The notes under the pieces are model-generated. The model was not told where the DNA came from. It saw only the letters and a program-made list of their open reading frames with translations, and ran no database searches. Source: Eremophila alpestris peregrina (Eukaryota; Chordata; Aves; Passeriformes; Alaudidae). From it: a stretch of DNA of 64,000 nucleotides. The position numbers and the translations under genes were made by a program. The stretch lies in contig WMCF01000008.1 of assembly GCA_009792885.1 (NCBI GenBank), positions 19,023,578 through 19,087,577 of the forward strand. The letters are read 5' to 3'. Shown in pieces: positions 1 to 14,000 of the stretch. Position 1 is the first letter of the stretch. Each line of letters starts with the position of its first letter.

Positions 1-3000
1 CAAAAATAAAAAGTTCTCATGATAACTTTAGGAAGAACGTATGGAACATGTACCACTGTACTTTGGACAGACACCCAAGACATTGCTTATTCCATCATTG
101 TTATTCAGTGGATCTGATTCAGAAAGGCAGTGGAAATGAGCTTTTCCCTTTTCCAGATTAGTTTCTGTCTTGGAAACTGTCTGGCTTTTCTGCTTCTTCA
201 TCAAATAGTAGAAGTCCCAAAATAACCAGATAGCTTGCTTTCTATCACACCTCAGAACACTGAGAGTTCCCACTGGGCCTACCATACTTTAATTTAAAAC
301 TGAAAAGCTCTTCAGTTTACCCATAATTTACATTGTAACATGTGAAAAGCTAGAAATCCCAGAGGGCAAAGCCGTATCTCCTGTCAGTTTGGATACATTC
401 TCACAGATCTGGTGAGTTTCTGGGATTTTATACTGAGCGCTTGAAGGCAAACAGAAGGAAAAATATTAAAAATAAAAAAAAAAAAACAGGGAAATTTTAA
501 TGTGTCTGCAGCATAGGTACAGCAATGTCTCTTGTATAGGATTTTTGGATTTTGACTGACACCATGCAGAGATATCAAGCTTTGGATAAGCCTTCCTCTG
601 CCCAGCATCGGAAAAGTCCCTCTACAAGAAATCTGAGTAATATTAGAGAGGAATTACATCTGTACCAGAACAAAGGATTTAAATGGTCTCTACTGTCTCA
701 CTTCTGCACTTTGGCAGATCAACAACAATAGAACTAACACCTTCTAATGACAAGTAGATGGAGTTTTAGGTATTCATTTCCCCCATTCTTCACACAGTTT
801 TATGATAAGTGAAGCCAAAGTGACAGTAATGGAGATGGAAGAGAAAAACTGCCCTGCCGCGGTTAACAACAGCACAGCTTCCCCCCTACTGCCTCATCCA
901 CATGGTTCAGGGGTGAAATGCAGTAACCACTTTTCTAACACAGCTGAGTCTATTCCATCTTTTTCCTCTGTGTTTAGATGTCTCAAAAGCCCTGCTGATC
1001 AGGCACTGGTGAGAAAAACTTGTCTTACACAAAAACGTTTGCTTAGAGGGCAGTTTTCAGGCCATCAGAATATTTTAAATATAATTTAGGCACAGGAATC
1101 TATAGCATGCTTCAGTAAGAAGTTCACAGGGCTTTTTTGTCAGAGAAGTATATATTTCAGGAGTTCTGCACAGGACAGTAATTGCTCCTGCATTGTTCAG
1201 TATTTTCATTGCTGGTCTGGAGTCATACAGGAAATAATTGCTGATACAGACTACTGATGCTGCACAGCATTGAGGAAGTCATCTTTTATGATGAAGAAAG
1301 GAAAATTCGTGTATAGTAACATGAATCATTTAGCAAAATATAGCCCTGAAACTAAACATTTTTAACACAGAAAAAAGATTGAAATCCTGTATGCAACTCT
1401 TTCTGTTTGCTTTTAATTTTTATGTATCCCGTTTTGCATTGAAAAAATTGATTATTTCAATAGAAATTCTTCATGATCTTGGTTCAGTTTCTCCAAATAT
1501 TTGTAAATATTTGAGGGAATGGTGTTATTACCATTCCTTTTCATCCACTAGCTCAGGCACTAGTTCACTGCTTGAGAGACCAGGAATCAAACCTTTCTGC
1601 CTGAAGGGTTCTGAACTCACATCTGCAATACACCAATAAAGTACTAGCAGTCTGTTAGTGCTGCTATGCTCAGTGTAAACTATTTAAAATTCATTGAAAC
1701 ATCATGTGAAGGAGAGGGTTATTTCACTGCCTGGCTTGATCTGCTGGCCACTCTCATAGGATGTTGGACATTTTCATCCCAGTCCCTGCTCCAGTGAGTC
1801 TTTCAATATTAATATGAAACACTATCTGACCAAGAAGACAGAGGAAGGACACCTCAGTGTAGGATGATGTTATTTGTACTATCATGGTATGTATACTGGT
1901 TCAAATCTGCTCAAGTATAACAGAGAAATGAGCATGAGCCTTTGGTCTTACTGAGGATTTTGCTAGTCCTTAGAAATTGGATAAAAAATCAGTGATTAAA
2001 ATATCATCAATTCTAGCTCCTCGTTTTATTATTTGTCCCTTAAGTGCCTGAAAATCAAATATTCTGTTATGTCCAATATAATGCTTCAGTAAACACAGGA
2101 CTATTTCTCACTTGTTTTCTAATTTGGCAAAGATAAAAGAAAGCAAAAAAGAAAATTTGTTTGAGCTAAATGAATTTTCATTGATTATTTTATTCAGCTG
2201 GTGGAGAGCTACATTTCAAGGTATAAGATCCTTAGCACTGGATTCAATTGTCACCTAAAAACTTTATCAAGCCTTTAATGTGCACTTACTGAAGTTTGAA
2301 GTATTGTTTTGATGGTGACTGAAAACTTATTATGTGGTTTTAATTACTGAGAGGACAATCAATCTATGTTCCCTGCGGCTATAACTCTGCAAATTTCTAT
2401 TTAGTTCCCATTTCCCTTACTTTCTTTTTTGGGTAAAGGAAAATTGACTAGCATGAGTTTTTCCTCTGCTGGTAAAAATACTTATATTTCATTTTGGGGT
2501 TTACTTGGATTTGCCTTACATAAGCAAGAAGAGTACCTAAGTGCAATGCATTGCCCAATAGCAGTTTAAGGGATAACATTTGGCAATAGCTCTGTATCTC
2601 CTTGTTCAAAGCTTTGTTTTGAGCAAACAGGTTCACTGGCTGGGGGGCTTCTTGTGTAGTTGATATTTCCAACCAGATAATCTAACATGAAAAGGAAATG
2701 GCTCACTGTGACCTATCTGGGCAGGGAGAGGTAGGGAGATAAATGCTTTTTCAGTTGCAGATTCTGAAAAGCTTATCCCCTTTACCAATTAGTCATCTAC
2801 AGCTGAGGATGTCAACAGGAAAAGGATGGGAAGGCTGGAAGTCATCATAAATCTGTCTGACAAAGCGATGTGTGCTGTATGACTGTTAAGCAAACATAAA
2901 CTGAAAACAGTCTGATTTTTTTTCAGTTCTACTTCAAATTACTCTGCTGTAAATTAAATCAGAGCCCAAGATAACCCAACTCTTTCCCTACACCATACCC

Positions 3001-6000
3001 TTGTTGCCACTTATTCTTTCATTCTCCTATTCTGCAACCACTTTTATAAGTATCTGACTGAATTCAGTGTGACCATTCTTGCCTAAATTCCTTTCTTTTG
3101 TAATTCCCAGCTAAACCAGGATCAAAAGATCACACAACTAACTCCCTTTGCAGCACTATGTCACTGCCTTGAAATAACGAATCCAAATCTTCTAAGCTGA
3201 TTCCTGGAAGTTATTTGACATGTTCATTTTTTTTGTAAGATCATGTAGCATTTAGACCTACCAACCAATTAGTTTAATCTGAGCAAGTTTCACTGTTCCC
3301 ATTTTAGTTAAAGAGGGAGAGTAGCAGTGAAAAAGTCTTTCCACTTGGGCACTTTCTCTGGGCTGTGATCATAAAGAGGATCTAGCTGATTTCCTTATAC
3401 CTTTAAATAACTAATGCTAGTTGAGCTGAATTCCATATGGTATTTAAAGTAATGAAGCCTATTTCTAATCAGAATTATGATTTAGAAATTTTGCTGTTCT
3501 TCAGGCTTCATGATCTGGTTATTTTTATATTCCTATGTATCAATGAAAACATTTCACTAATACCTGGCATGGCTGCATTTAAAATGATATGCAGCACAAA
3601 ACATTTGATTTTATGGATAACAGTAATTTAAACAATTCCAAAGGCCATAACTTATTCTTTCTCTCCAGGGTATTACTTGTGCAGTAATGAAAGAATAAAT
3701 GATAGAGTGAACATGAGGATGCTTAATTTTTTCCATACTGGGTAATCTCTATTGCTAATTTTATGTGTCTTGCACTTTTATTTTTATCAAGTAAACTTAT
3801 AAAATCTTTTGAAAGGAAAAAATAGATCAGAGGCTGCTTTGGCTTAGGAGTCTCATCGACACATTTCTGGCTTCATTTCATTATAGAGAATACTTTGACA
3901 AGCAGGGCAATGCAAAACCCTACTAAAAGTTTTGTAGAGTTTTGAAGAGTTATAAAAGTTAGTCCTGGAATCAGAGTGTTCAATCCTTGTTGGTATTATT
4001 TGCCTTTCTAAGGAACGATCACTTAAAAACCCTTCCACAGTAAAAATTGCAGCTACTGATGTTCCTTTCTTGTGAGCAATAGAAGAGGAAAAAATTATGA
4101 AGAATCAAGATAAATATGCAGAAATTTATTCTGCAGATGCTGATCTTTGTGTATTAATGGGTAACTTTTTAGAGGATACTTTATATACTTTAGGAGCATA
4201 TAGTTTCTCATTTGTACTTTTACTGGCTGTAACATCAGAGTTTTTCCAGTTTCATCTCACTGATTTTCATTTCCAGCTCTTGCAGCTGAGCTTATTTGAG
4301 AGTAAAAGAGGAGGAAAGAGAAAAGACAATGTAGAAAGAAATCAACCTGTGAGAAAGTGCAGGAACATAATCTGAAAAATAATCCAAGCTGTCACTGTGA
4401 TTAATATTTCTGGCCTTCCTTTCATCTTCTACTCATCAAGGTTACTTTTGCTTGTGGTCTTGAAACTAGCTCACTCACTCTTGATTTTACTTTACCTCCA
4501 GGTCTTTTAGCCTTTTCCTCCATCCTTCCAAAACTTGCTCTTTTTTGTTCCTATATTCTCCCCCTTTCCATTACCCACAGGCTATCCTGGCAAGTTTGTT
4601 CTTCAACACCATCCACCTGAGAGAGGAAGATGGATTGAGTTAACCACTCACTATCACCAGAGGCCCTCTGCTCAGCTCAGCCTCAGGTGAAGATTTCCTT
4701 GCTTATGCACAAACCCCACACCACTTTCCCAGACACCCTTTCTGCAGAAAGTTGAGCCTGAAAGTCTCAACCTGCTCTGAGTAAATGTACTCTCATCAAC
4801 CAAAATACACTCAAGACTAAACACAAAGCTGAACAGAGACATGGGGGAGCTTTAAATCTCATTTTTGTCTGATTTTTATCTAATTAATTCTACTTTGGTA
4901 AATAAGGAGGATGATAGAGAAGGAAAGAACTCCAATCAAATGTAAGTAATTTGCAGATCTGCTCTACAGATGAAACCCAAATCAGTTTTATGGAAAAACA
5001 GTAGCAAAGTTCAGACCTGCTCTAAGCACAGAGCAAGAACATAGAACAGCTTGTCTGACAGAATATTTCCTAAGGCAAATTTTTAAGTTTGGTTGGTTGT
5101 AGCATCTATATTAGAGTTATATGTCAGAGCTTGGACATAAAGTAGTTTCAGCTGATTGTTGCATTTCAAACAGCAGAGTGGAGCAATGCCATCTGATGGA
5201 TTTACTATTTAAATCTACTACTTTTAATTTTCTTAAGTTATTTCAACGCTTAAGACAAGAAACTCAGCAATATGCCAGACTATCCTCCATCACCTTTGTA
5301 CCCTAAAATAATTTCTGATCAAGCATGAGAAAAATGTGGATGATCCAAAAATTTCATCTACTTGCATCCATAATTACTAAGTTAGGAATTAATCTCTTAA
5401 AATAATTCAACCTATAGCTAGACCTAAACACTTATCAGAATTCAGTGTTATTGCCAATCACTACAAGGGACTAGGAAAAAAAAAGTGGAACAACATACCT
5501 AAGGACAGAAATAATGATAAAAAATAAACTTCTGTTGGTACTATGTGCTTCACACAATCAATTTTTGCTTTGTCTCGGAGATTTTCTTCTTGAAAAATCT
5601 GAAGTGTAGCAAGTGCTAGGTCATGTCCTACAGCTGCATCAGCTGTGGCACCAATTCATCACATCTGGAAGACTGTTATACAGTTCAGTTAATTTATTTG
5701 CTTGTGCTAAAGTAGCTAAACCCCAAGTTTTTACTGGGAGGGATTATCTACAGATGCTCGCTCTGATACAAAACCTGTATTTCCCAGGAGCTATTGCTTA
5801 AGCACAGCTGTATCAAAAGCTGTGCATTGAAATCTGAGTGCTCAGCAATAGGCTGTCACGTCATTGTGGCTGGAAGAAAATGCTACCAGCTGTGTTGAAT
5901 GAGACTGCAGCTTAACACTAAGTAGTAGAAGAACACAGGAATTGCTTTTTCCTTGTTTTGTTGTTTTGGGTTTGGAATTGATTTTTTTTTCCCCTAGAAG

Positions 6001-6488
6001 TCCACGCCAAAAATAAATTTCTTAGATCTCCCTATATTAAAGAGCTTTCCTTGATACTACAACAACAAATAACTGGACTGATTCCATAATGTAGTATTTT
6101 CCTTGTGTTCCAGGAAGATACTCTATTCCATGAAATCATGGCACAGTTCATACAGCACATCCATCTCTCTCCATTCCTCTGTGACCAAGTGGGTGCACTG
6201 GGTGAACTTAGCACTAGCTGGCATCCTCTGACAGGGTGGGAGCCAGCAGAGGATGTCCTACTGTCTGCAGTGTCATTTCCATTTCAGATCTTTAAGTCAG
6301 GAAGAGAAAATTAGGGATAGGATTCTATTTGAGTAGTTCATGTCTTGACTTTCAATATGGCTTCATGTTAGTCTGGATGAGGGGAAGCAGAGAAGCTGTT
6401 TCCCCACCCTCCTCATGTAACTGCCCAAATTCTTGCCTAGTTAATGGAGAAAAAATTTAGCTACAGAAAGTTCAATCTGCCTTGTTGA
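1..6488. other. Gene-free AT-rich flank, leftmost part
   Basis: No exon or gene recognised on either strand; all open frames are under 100 codons and look like chance. Around 1,180-1,230 a short stretch (GTTCAGTATTTTCATTGCTG) faintly resembles a worn LINE reverse transcriptase segment. Confidence 0.6.
1175..1240 (+). mobile_element. Possible very old LINE (CR1-like) remnant
   Basis: CCTGCATTGTTCAGTATTTT then CATTGCTGGTCTGGAGT resembles the CR1 text for LFNIFIxDLE (here LFSIFIAGLE). The match is short and could be coincidence. Confidence 0.25.
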
Positions 6489-6600
6489 CATGGTTCTTAG
6501 GGACATGGATTTGAGGTGGAGCTAAGAGTGTTAGGTTTATGGCTGGACTTGATTATCTTAAAGATCATTTTCCAACCTAAGTGATTCTTGGATTCTGTGA
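6489..6600 (+). mobile_element. CR1 LINE 3' end fragment
   Basis: Contains TGTTAGGTTTATGGCTGGAC, TTGATTATCTTAAAGATCAT, TTTCCAACCTAAGTGATTCT and ends TTGGATTCTGTG, the characteristic avian CR1 3' end. 5'-truncated to about 110 bp. Confidence 0.85.
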
Positions 6601-8001
6601 AAAGGATCTGTCCTATCCAACGAGTTACACAACAGAAGAGAACAAGCCCTTTTTGCTTAGGTTTGCAAACTACCACTCTCACTAATAGTACAAGTAATTA
6701 AAATGGAAATACTAGACCTTCCTCTGCCCAGCATTGCATTCGAAGGGCTCTCTTATAAAGATAACTGGAAAAGAGGAAAGGGGATGATGGTAGCTCTTGA
6801 AAGACACGTAGCTTGAAGTCTCCTCAAGGAAAGAATATCTTTGGTCAGCCTAAGGAAAATTGTGTCCATGTGTCTCCAGTTCCACATGACCTTCACCTCT
6901 GAGGCACAGGATACTCAGGGTGAGATCAATCATTCCCTCTATCCCTCAAGAGGCACCACTAGGCAGGGAGATGCCATGACAGCAAAATTCCAGAGAGAGG
7001 AGTGAAACTCAGTCCCAGGGAAAGTGTAAATGCCTACAAAAACCTTCATATTTTTTTTAGAAAAAAACCAAACCTTTGTTTAAAAGCAAGAATAATCTTT
7101 ATAAAGGAAGGGAAATCCTTTCAACTTCCCCATCTCTCTCCAAGACAGTCTTGTTATTTTGCCTCTTAGCTGGCCACCCTTTGACCAGATATTGACATGT
7201 TTTTCAGTATACATTAAAGGATGAGAGAAATATATAAAGTGTAGGAGAAAAAAAACTTCAGCCTGTAAAATCTGCCTGGCAGAAACAGCCTTGAGACAAA
7301 CTTTAGTACCTGTGGTACATCTGAGCTGGAAGAAGAAGAGAAAAGAAGGGGTTAATAGTTTGCTTCACGCATTGCTATCTGCCAATACAACACAAATGGC
7401 AGGTTGTTTAATTTTTAAAAATGTATTCCATATAACTAATTTATTTTATTTATCAAAAACTGTAAGAATCACTTCTGCAGTACCACTGTTTAATTTGGTA
7501 CCCCAAAAGCCATACCTGTTTATTGACTCATAGTACGCCCATGTGAAATCTTCAGAAAGAATAATTCCTCTGCTGAGATACTGGTAAGAGACAGATAATC
7601 ACACAAATGTCCAGAGCTAGAAAAAATTATCAGTTAAACTTTACCCTGAATGCAATTCCTCTATCTAAGTCTATTCTGATTTCCTTTCATTGCCCAGCTT
7701 CACCTGACACTCAAGCAGTACAATTATGTACATCAATGTACACTTTCAAAGCTCAGTGAAGCCATGGAACTCTCCTCTAGCTGAAATGGGCATTGGATCA
7801 GGATTCACATGGGTCAGCATAATATCACCAAGGGATTTTTTTCTTATATGGACACTTGTACCTCATAATCTGCCAAGAGAAATGAAGAATAGCACTTATG
7901 GGGTAAAGTTTTCCCTGCAAAGGAGATTAATACTTCTAAAGAACATGGTGCTAATAATACCAAGGTTGTGCACTCAGTCCCTGTTTGAGCCATTTACTTA
8001 A
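6601..8001. other. Intergenic sequence, nothing recognised
   Basis: AT-rich single-copy-looking sequence between two CR1 tails; no coding or RNA feature supported. Confidence 0.6.
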
Positions 8002-8064
8002 GAGCTGGTCTTGATGATTCCTGTTGGTCCCTTCCATCTCAAAATATTCTGTGAATATGTGAAT
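8002..8064 (+). mobile_element. Short CR1 LINE 3' tail
   Basis: AGCTGGTCTTGATGATTCCT then GTTGGTCCCTTCCATCTCAA then AATATTCTGTGAATATGTGA matches the CR1 ending GGACTTGATGATCCTTGTGGG and following. About 60 bp remain. Confidence 0.75.
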
Positions 8065-11000
8065 CTGCTGAGACTTTATTTTTAATGGAGGGGGCACATC
8101 TAATCCAGTATAAATAACATGGAGCAAATGTCTTTACAACACTCAGTTAACAGTCTTTCCCCTCTGTTGCAAAAAATTGTTCCTTACTCTCAAGAGCATA
8201 CTCCAGTTGTATGCTCTAGCTACTGGGAGGGCATGATGCTTTCTGTCAGCTCTAAAACTGGCCCAACTTGCTGCCCTGAGAGAATGGGCAGTCCAAGCAG
8301 ATAAAAGGAAGGTAAAGTGCCTGGCCAGAAATCACCAGAACGCTGGTCACAGGATTCAGGTTGTCTCAATCCTACACCACTGCCCAATACATTGTACTCT
8401 TTTGCCTTTCCAGATTTATGCTCCCAAATCTTCAACCTTTAAAAAGAAATGCTATTCATCTAACAAATTACTGAAGTGCAGAGTGCACGGTCCTTAGTGC
8501 CTTTACATACACTTCCCTCTAGTGTTAAAAGGTAGCAACTCAACATGTTCCCAGGAGCTATTCGCTTGCCTTTGATTATCACGCTAACTGTGAACATCCA
8601 ATTCCTCTCTGCAGTAAAATAACATCAAAATAAATAGCACCTTAAGTATCACAAGAAAAAAATAATCCTATCATTTTCTGTCCTCCAAGAGATACTGCAA
8701 GTCATGAGAAGAATCACAAAGTCAAGGTAAAAGATTCAGAGCCATAACATATTCATTAAATTCTGTCAGGTATTTGTGCTCTACAGCTGGGTGTTAATAT
8801 TGGACCTGACTTTCAATCATTACCTAAGACAGTACTGCTGATATTAGGAGTATTACAAAGTAGGATATGCTTTTGTCTGGGTGTTAGAAAGGACATACTG
8901 ACAAGTTATGCCCTTCAGCATAATAACTGCATCGAGCCAAATTCAGAGGGCATACTCTGAAAGTCTTTTATTCTAGCCATGGTCAAGGAAGTCACTGAGT
9001 TTAAGTCATATATTGGCTTAAAATTTGAAATACTGTAGGATATTCATGGTATCCTGCAGTAAATTAAATTATAAACATGAAGGAAAAAAATCCTTGTTAA
9101 GCAGACTGCACATTCAGAGAAATTAGAATATTGTGAATAGAGCCTTAAGCTAAAGGAGAATCCACCTGAAAACAGACAAATCTTCTAGTGGTTTAAAAAA
9201 AAATCATTCAGCAAGAACAAAATTCTCACAATATATTTTTACAAAGTAATTTTTGTGCCTGAACAAGTGGGTGTATTCTGGCTGGTCACTTCCTGAAGCC
9301 ATTTCTACTTGGGAAAGTTGAAATCATATTTCAATTCACTGACATGAGAAAGATATCACCTTAGCTACTCTAAACACCATCTTGATGCAGCTTGTCCTAT
9401 ATTTTTATGTGTTAATTAAAAAAAAAAAAAAAAGTTCAAGATAAACCCTTTAAAAGCTGTCCATTGGTGCATTATAAGCAATAGAAAGGCTCCTGAAACT
9501 TGCCACAGTAACATCAGCATGAATTTTCCAGTGTTCTCTTGCTTCTTTCTAAATAATCTTTTCAGTTCCTATTTGGATCCCCCATCATCTTTCATCCCTG
9601 CAGACAAAGGTGCTGATGCAAATGAATGCAAACTGTTACTGTTCTGATTAGCTACTGCTTGCTCCAATTACCTCATAGAGGGTAAACACCCGAAGGAGAC
9701 CAAAAGCACAAGGGATTTATCTTCCCTATTCATAGGGCTGTGCTATCTTATATTCAGGAACCTGAACACAATAGGTGACTAACACAGTCACAGAAAATGT
9801 CTTCTGGGATTCATTTAATGAATAACGCTGTGATCCTGCAATTCTCCCTGCCTGGGTGTGCTTGCTGCAGCTTTAACATTTTGGTAAGTCACATACATAC
9901 CATTTATTTGGTTCACAGTTCCAGTTGGGCAATGAAACACACAGGATCAGGTCCCAAGTTCAGATGATTTAACTCTTGAAAAGCTAAAATAGGCAACAAC
10001 TTAATACAGATGTTCTCTGTTTCTTGGACTGCTTAATTTTTGCAAAAAAAAAATAATTCAGAGAAACTGAGTCAGCTAGGATTGAACTAAGCAAATAATT
10101 TTGTTTATAAAAATGAGGGAAGGGAAATACTCCTTTTTAAGAATTCCTGAGTTAAACATCTTGACACCAACATGTGTCACAGTTGGAATCTTGTTTAAAA
10201 AAAAAAAAAGCCAAAAGCTGAAACCTTGTTATCTCCCTGTCACTTTTCCAGATTTTTCCTTTAATCTTAGAGCCAAAATGCAATCCAGAGCTGTAACTAC
10301 ACAACTCCTCCTGTTTCTTGCTTTCTTCCTTTCATGTGGCCTTCTAGACTTCTTTGGTATCTCCAAACAAGTAGTCTGCAGTTTTGTTTGAGTGAATTAA
10401 AAAAAAAAAAAGTCTTGAATATTGCAATTGAAAAATGCTGCTTAGAGAAAGGTGGCAGAACTAGAAAGACTCAGACATTTTTACTTTCATATGCATATTC
10501 ATACATGAAAGTGGAAAGGAACTAGTTGACTGACATAGGAGCTGAAGAAACATGAAGATGTTCCATTCTAAGCCACTTTTTACAAATTACATCTAAAAAT
10601 GTTGCTATCAAATCATAGCTTTCTCTCCTTATGCAATTTGTGGGGCATTTTAATTCTTGAGTAATTATCTTCAGAGAGGTATAACTTAGAATAAAACACT
10701 CAGCAATATGACCCAAAGCAAAACTTAGTGACCCACTGCACTTACACATTAACTGTCTGCCAAGAAAACTGCCATAGGTAAATCTCCTGAAGAGCTGATT
10801 TCTCTAATTTTGAGTTTAGTATTTAATCAAAAACAATTCATGTGGGACTCATGCATGCTAACCAAAGTCCATTAACAGCTGTGTATTGAAGCCTTGCTCT
10901 TCACCCTTTGTTCTGTGTTGTCAATAGAGTGAAAGATCTTCAGGAGAAGATTCCTGTGTCCTGTCTCCCTTATGAGAGCTGGATAAAATTACTTTCTGGA

Positions 11001-14000
11001 AGTTAATATTTCTCTGCACTGAATATAAAAATATTTAAGGGTAAAAAATTCAGACCTGCAAGTCTAATTGTTAGATGGCTACTTTGGGGCCAGTGAATCC
11101 TTACATTAGCTCAGAAATGACAGTAGCTGCCTGAGTCAGAGCATAGACTCCTCAAAAAGGCAGGATCTCTTCCTTGAGATGCACCAGTGAGTTTGTGCGT
11201 TGTACAAGTGCTGAGTCTATCTGGGGAGTTAAGTCAAAACACACCTCATAAATCCCAAAAAAACAAATAAATAATTCAATTATAAATTCAACCAACAAGG
11301 TGTTTTTGATGGCTCCCATTGTTAACTTCCTCTTTTTTGCATGTGGGTTTTGGGAGAAGGTATAAACTATTAGCTTTTAACAAACTAAATATGAGTTTGA
11401 ATAGAAACAAAACCAGAAAAAAATCTTCTCAATACTCTGCTTGTGATGTGAGTGGGAAAGCTTATGATACAATTTTCTTCTCTGTTCATCCAAATGGAGG
11501 AGCAGAGAGTGTTGCCCTGTTAATATAATTACTATTCAGATCTTCTTTTCCAGTTAACCATAAAAGTTTTGGCCTTCACTGTAACTGCCTGACTTTTATG
11601 TGATGTACTCTGAATGTTTAATTTGTGAACTGCTGCACATAATTGAGGTCACCAAAACTCCAAAATACATTTGATGCATCTCAGAAAAGCTGGGGTTTTT
11701 ATCTTTTTTTTTTTTTTAATAACATTCAGTAGAGGTACAGAGAAGCTAGCTGTCAGTCTGTTTTTATCAAACTTGTTCAGATCATGTCTGCAGCTGTATT
11801 TTGCTTAAGACATTAGTATGCCAAAAGTGAGGGATGCATCTGTGTAACAGAGTATAAAAGTAGGTCAATATACAAAGACATTCTCTCAGTGACAGTTTTA
11901 TGTCTTGAAGCAGTAGAGCATCCCAGGCTACTTATGTTTGGAATTCTAATATTGAATTTTCAAGTAAAGATACAAAATTAATATATGATACTTTAGCATT
12001 CCATAGAAGGTTTTCTTCACTGAAATATGTCCATGGAAGTTCCAGTTCTAGGTAATATCTTTCCTAAAAGTTCAAAGTTAGCAGAGTCACTTAATTGTCT
12101 TATTCCTTCTTTCCTAATAAGCAAAGTTCTTGCACATTGGCATTGTACTGAGTCATGCTCTGCCTACAACATCCAGGAGTTGAAAAAGGTAAGTTTAAGT
12201 ATCTCTGCAAAAAACGTCAGAAGTACAATTGTTGGGCAGTTAATGAGCAGCTTAATATTGGCTAATGTAAACTCATATGGATGTTTGAAAAGGAAATATC
12301 ATTTTCTGAGTCAATGAATCTGTTCCTAAAGCCTGAAATAGCTTCTGCAATACACTTAAAAGCTGGGGCCAATGGACAACCAAATGGTTAATTTACTTAC
12401 TAAAGAATGAATTCACTTTTTTTTTTTTTTTTAATTCACAATGCAATCTCTTTTCAGTACCTATGGCTTATTTGGAAGCATTGCTAAGGGACTAGATTTT
12501 GAATTTGTTGTCTGAAATTATTCATTTTAATTATACATTATGCTAACCAAGCCTGTTGGTATTGTTCTTGTTTTCTGCCTGTGACCAAACTTTTTTTCAT
12601 GTTGAATAATGAATAATGAATGGCAGGCACAAGTCCAAGATTTTAATCACTAGCAGAAAAATAACACTGAAATATTTGAGGGATTCCCAGCCATTTGCAC
12701 ACAATAGACTCTAGTCACAGTGGTATTTATGCATAAAGGACCACATGGACCCCACAAAAAAACCACAAACTTAGGGCAGCACCACGTATTATTGGAAAAC
12801 TGCAGTCTTAGCTACTTCTTAGGAAAAATATGTTTCTTGACATATTTAGGGAGTATTAGTCTTCTTGGATTAGTCTTCTTGGCCACTGCTACCTTTTGGA
12901 TCTTTTCAGACCAGTGAATAGTATGAATGAAAATATCAGTAGTAGAATATTGTTCTTCTTCCTACAAACCTCTCATTTAAAAGAGGTTTTCTTCCACATC
13001 ACGAGAAAACTAAAACCTCAAGAAGAAGGCATTGTCATTTTACTGGTTATTTGTTACATTGCACCTGGGTCATGCAACTAGCATGATCTGTTCTCATTCA
13101 TTATCTCTAGTACAGTAAGTTCTCAAGGCTTGGAATAAGAGCATGATGCCAGGGAGCAAGGCATAGCACAGAAACAAAAGACAATTGTTTCACTGTAGAG
13201 CTTACAATATAGAAAGGAATGTAATTGTAAAAGATCCTCTATAAAGTATGATACAGTCAGGCTTGGCAAAATGAAATAACAAAGACTCTCAGCAGCTCAG
13301 GCAGTATAAAATCATGGAGACATCAGGTTTTGAGTTCTGTGCTCTACTGTACAGCAACAGCTTTTGATTTCCTATATTAGAAAAAAAAAAAAATAAAAAA
13401 CTTCAATAGTCAGAAATTCCCCTATTAAGAATCTTGAAGCTTCAATGCCTAGATATTTTACTTAAAAAATCTCAAACTAAGAAAGAAATAAACAAACCTA
13501 AAAAACATGAATAAACCACACTACAGGCCATAATATGGTCTTTAAAAAAATGTAGAAAAGTAGAGTTAAGGTCTCAGAAGAAATATTCTCACCAGTGTGG
13601 ACTCTATTACTGGCACAATGAAGCCACAGAAAACTGAGAGTCCAGCTATGAGCAGTCAATATGAAAAAAATGTCTAGAAAATATTTTAAGGAAGCTCATT
13701 TGTTTAAATTTACACTGATAATCATTTGCACTGTCAAGACCCATGAAACTCCTGTGTGAATAGCACACATTATACCATGCCTTATATAGTGACCTCCTCA
13801 AACTGAGAGAGTACTGAGTGAACTGAGTGAAATAAATGCATATAAGAGAAGACAAGGGAGGCATGAAGTTTTTACTTTCCAGAAGATAAGGAATAGGCAA
13901 GCATTAAGTTGTGGAATCCTAGTGGCTCAGTTTGCCTGCCTGAAAAATGGAGGAACAGGCTCTGGAGACAAAAAGATAGAATAACCTTCCTAAAAAATGC

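Noticed and set aside
9616..9623. Octamer ATGCAAAT
   Set aside because: An 8-mer is expected a few times by chance in 64 kb on two strands; no partner motif nearby.
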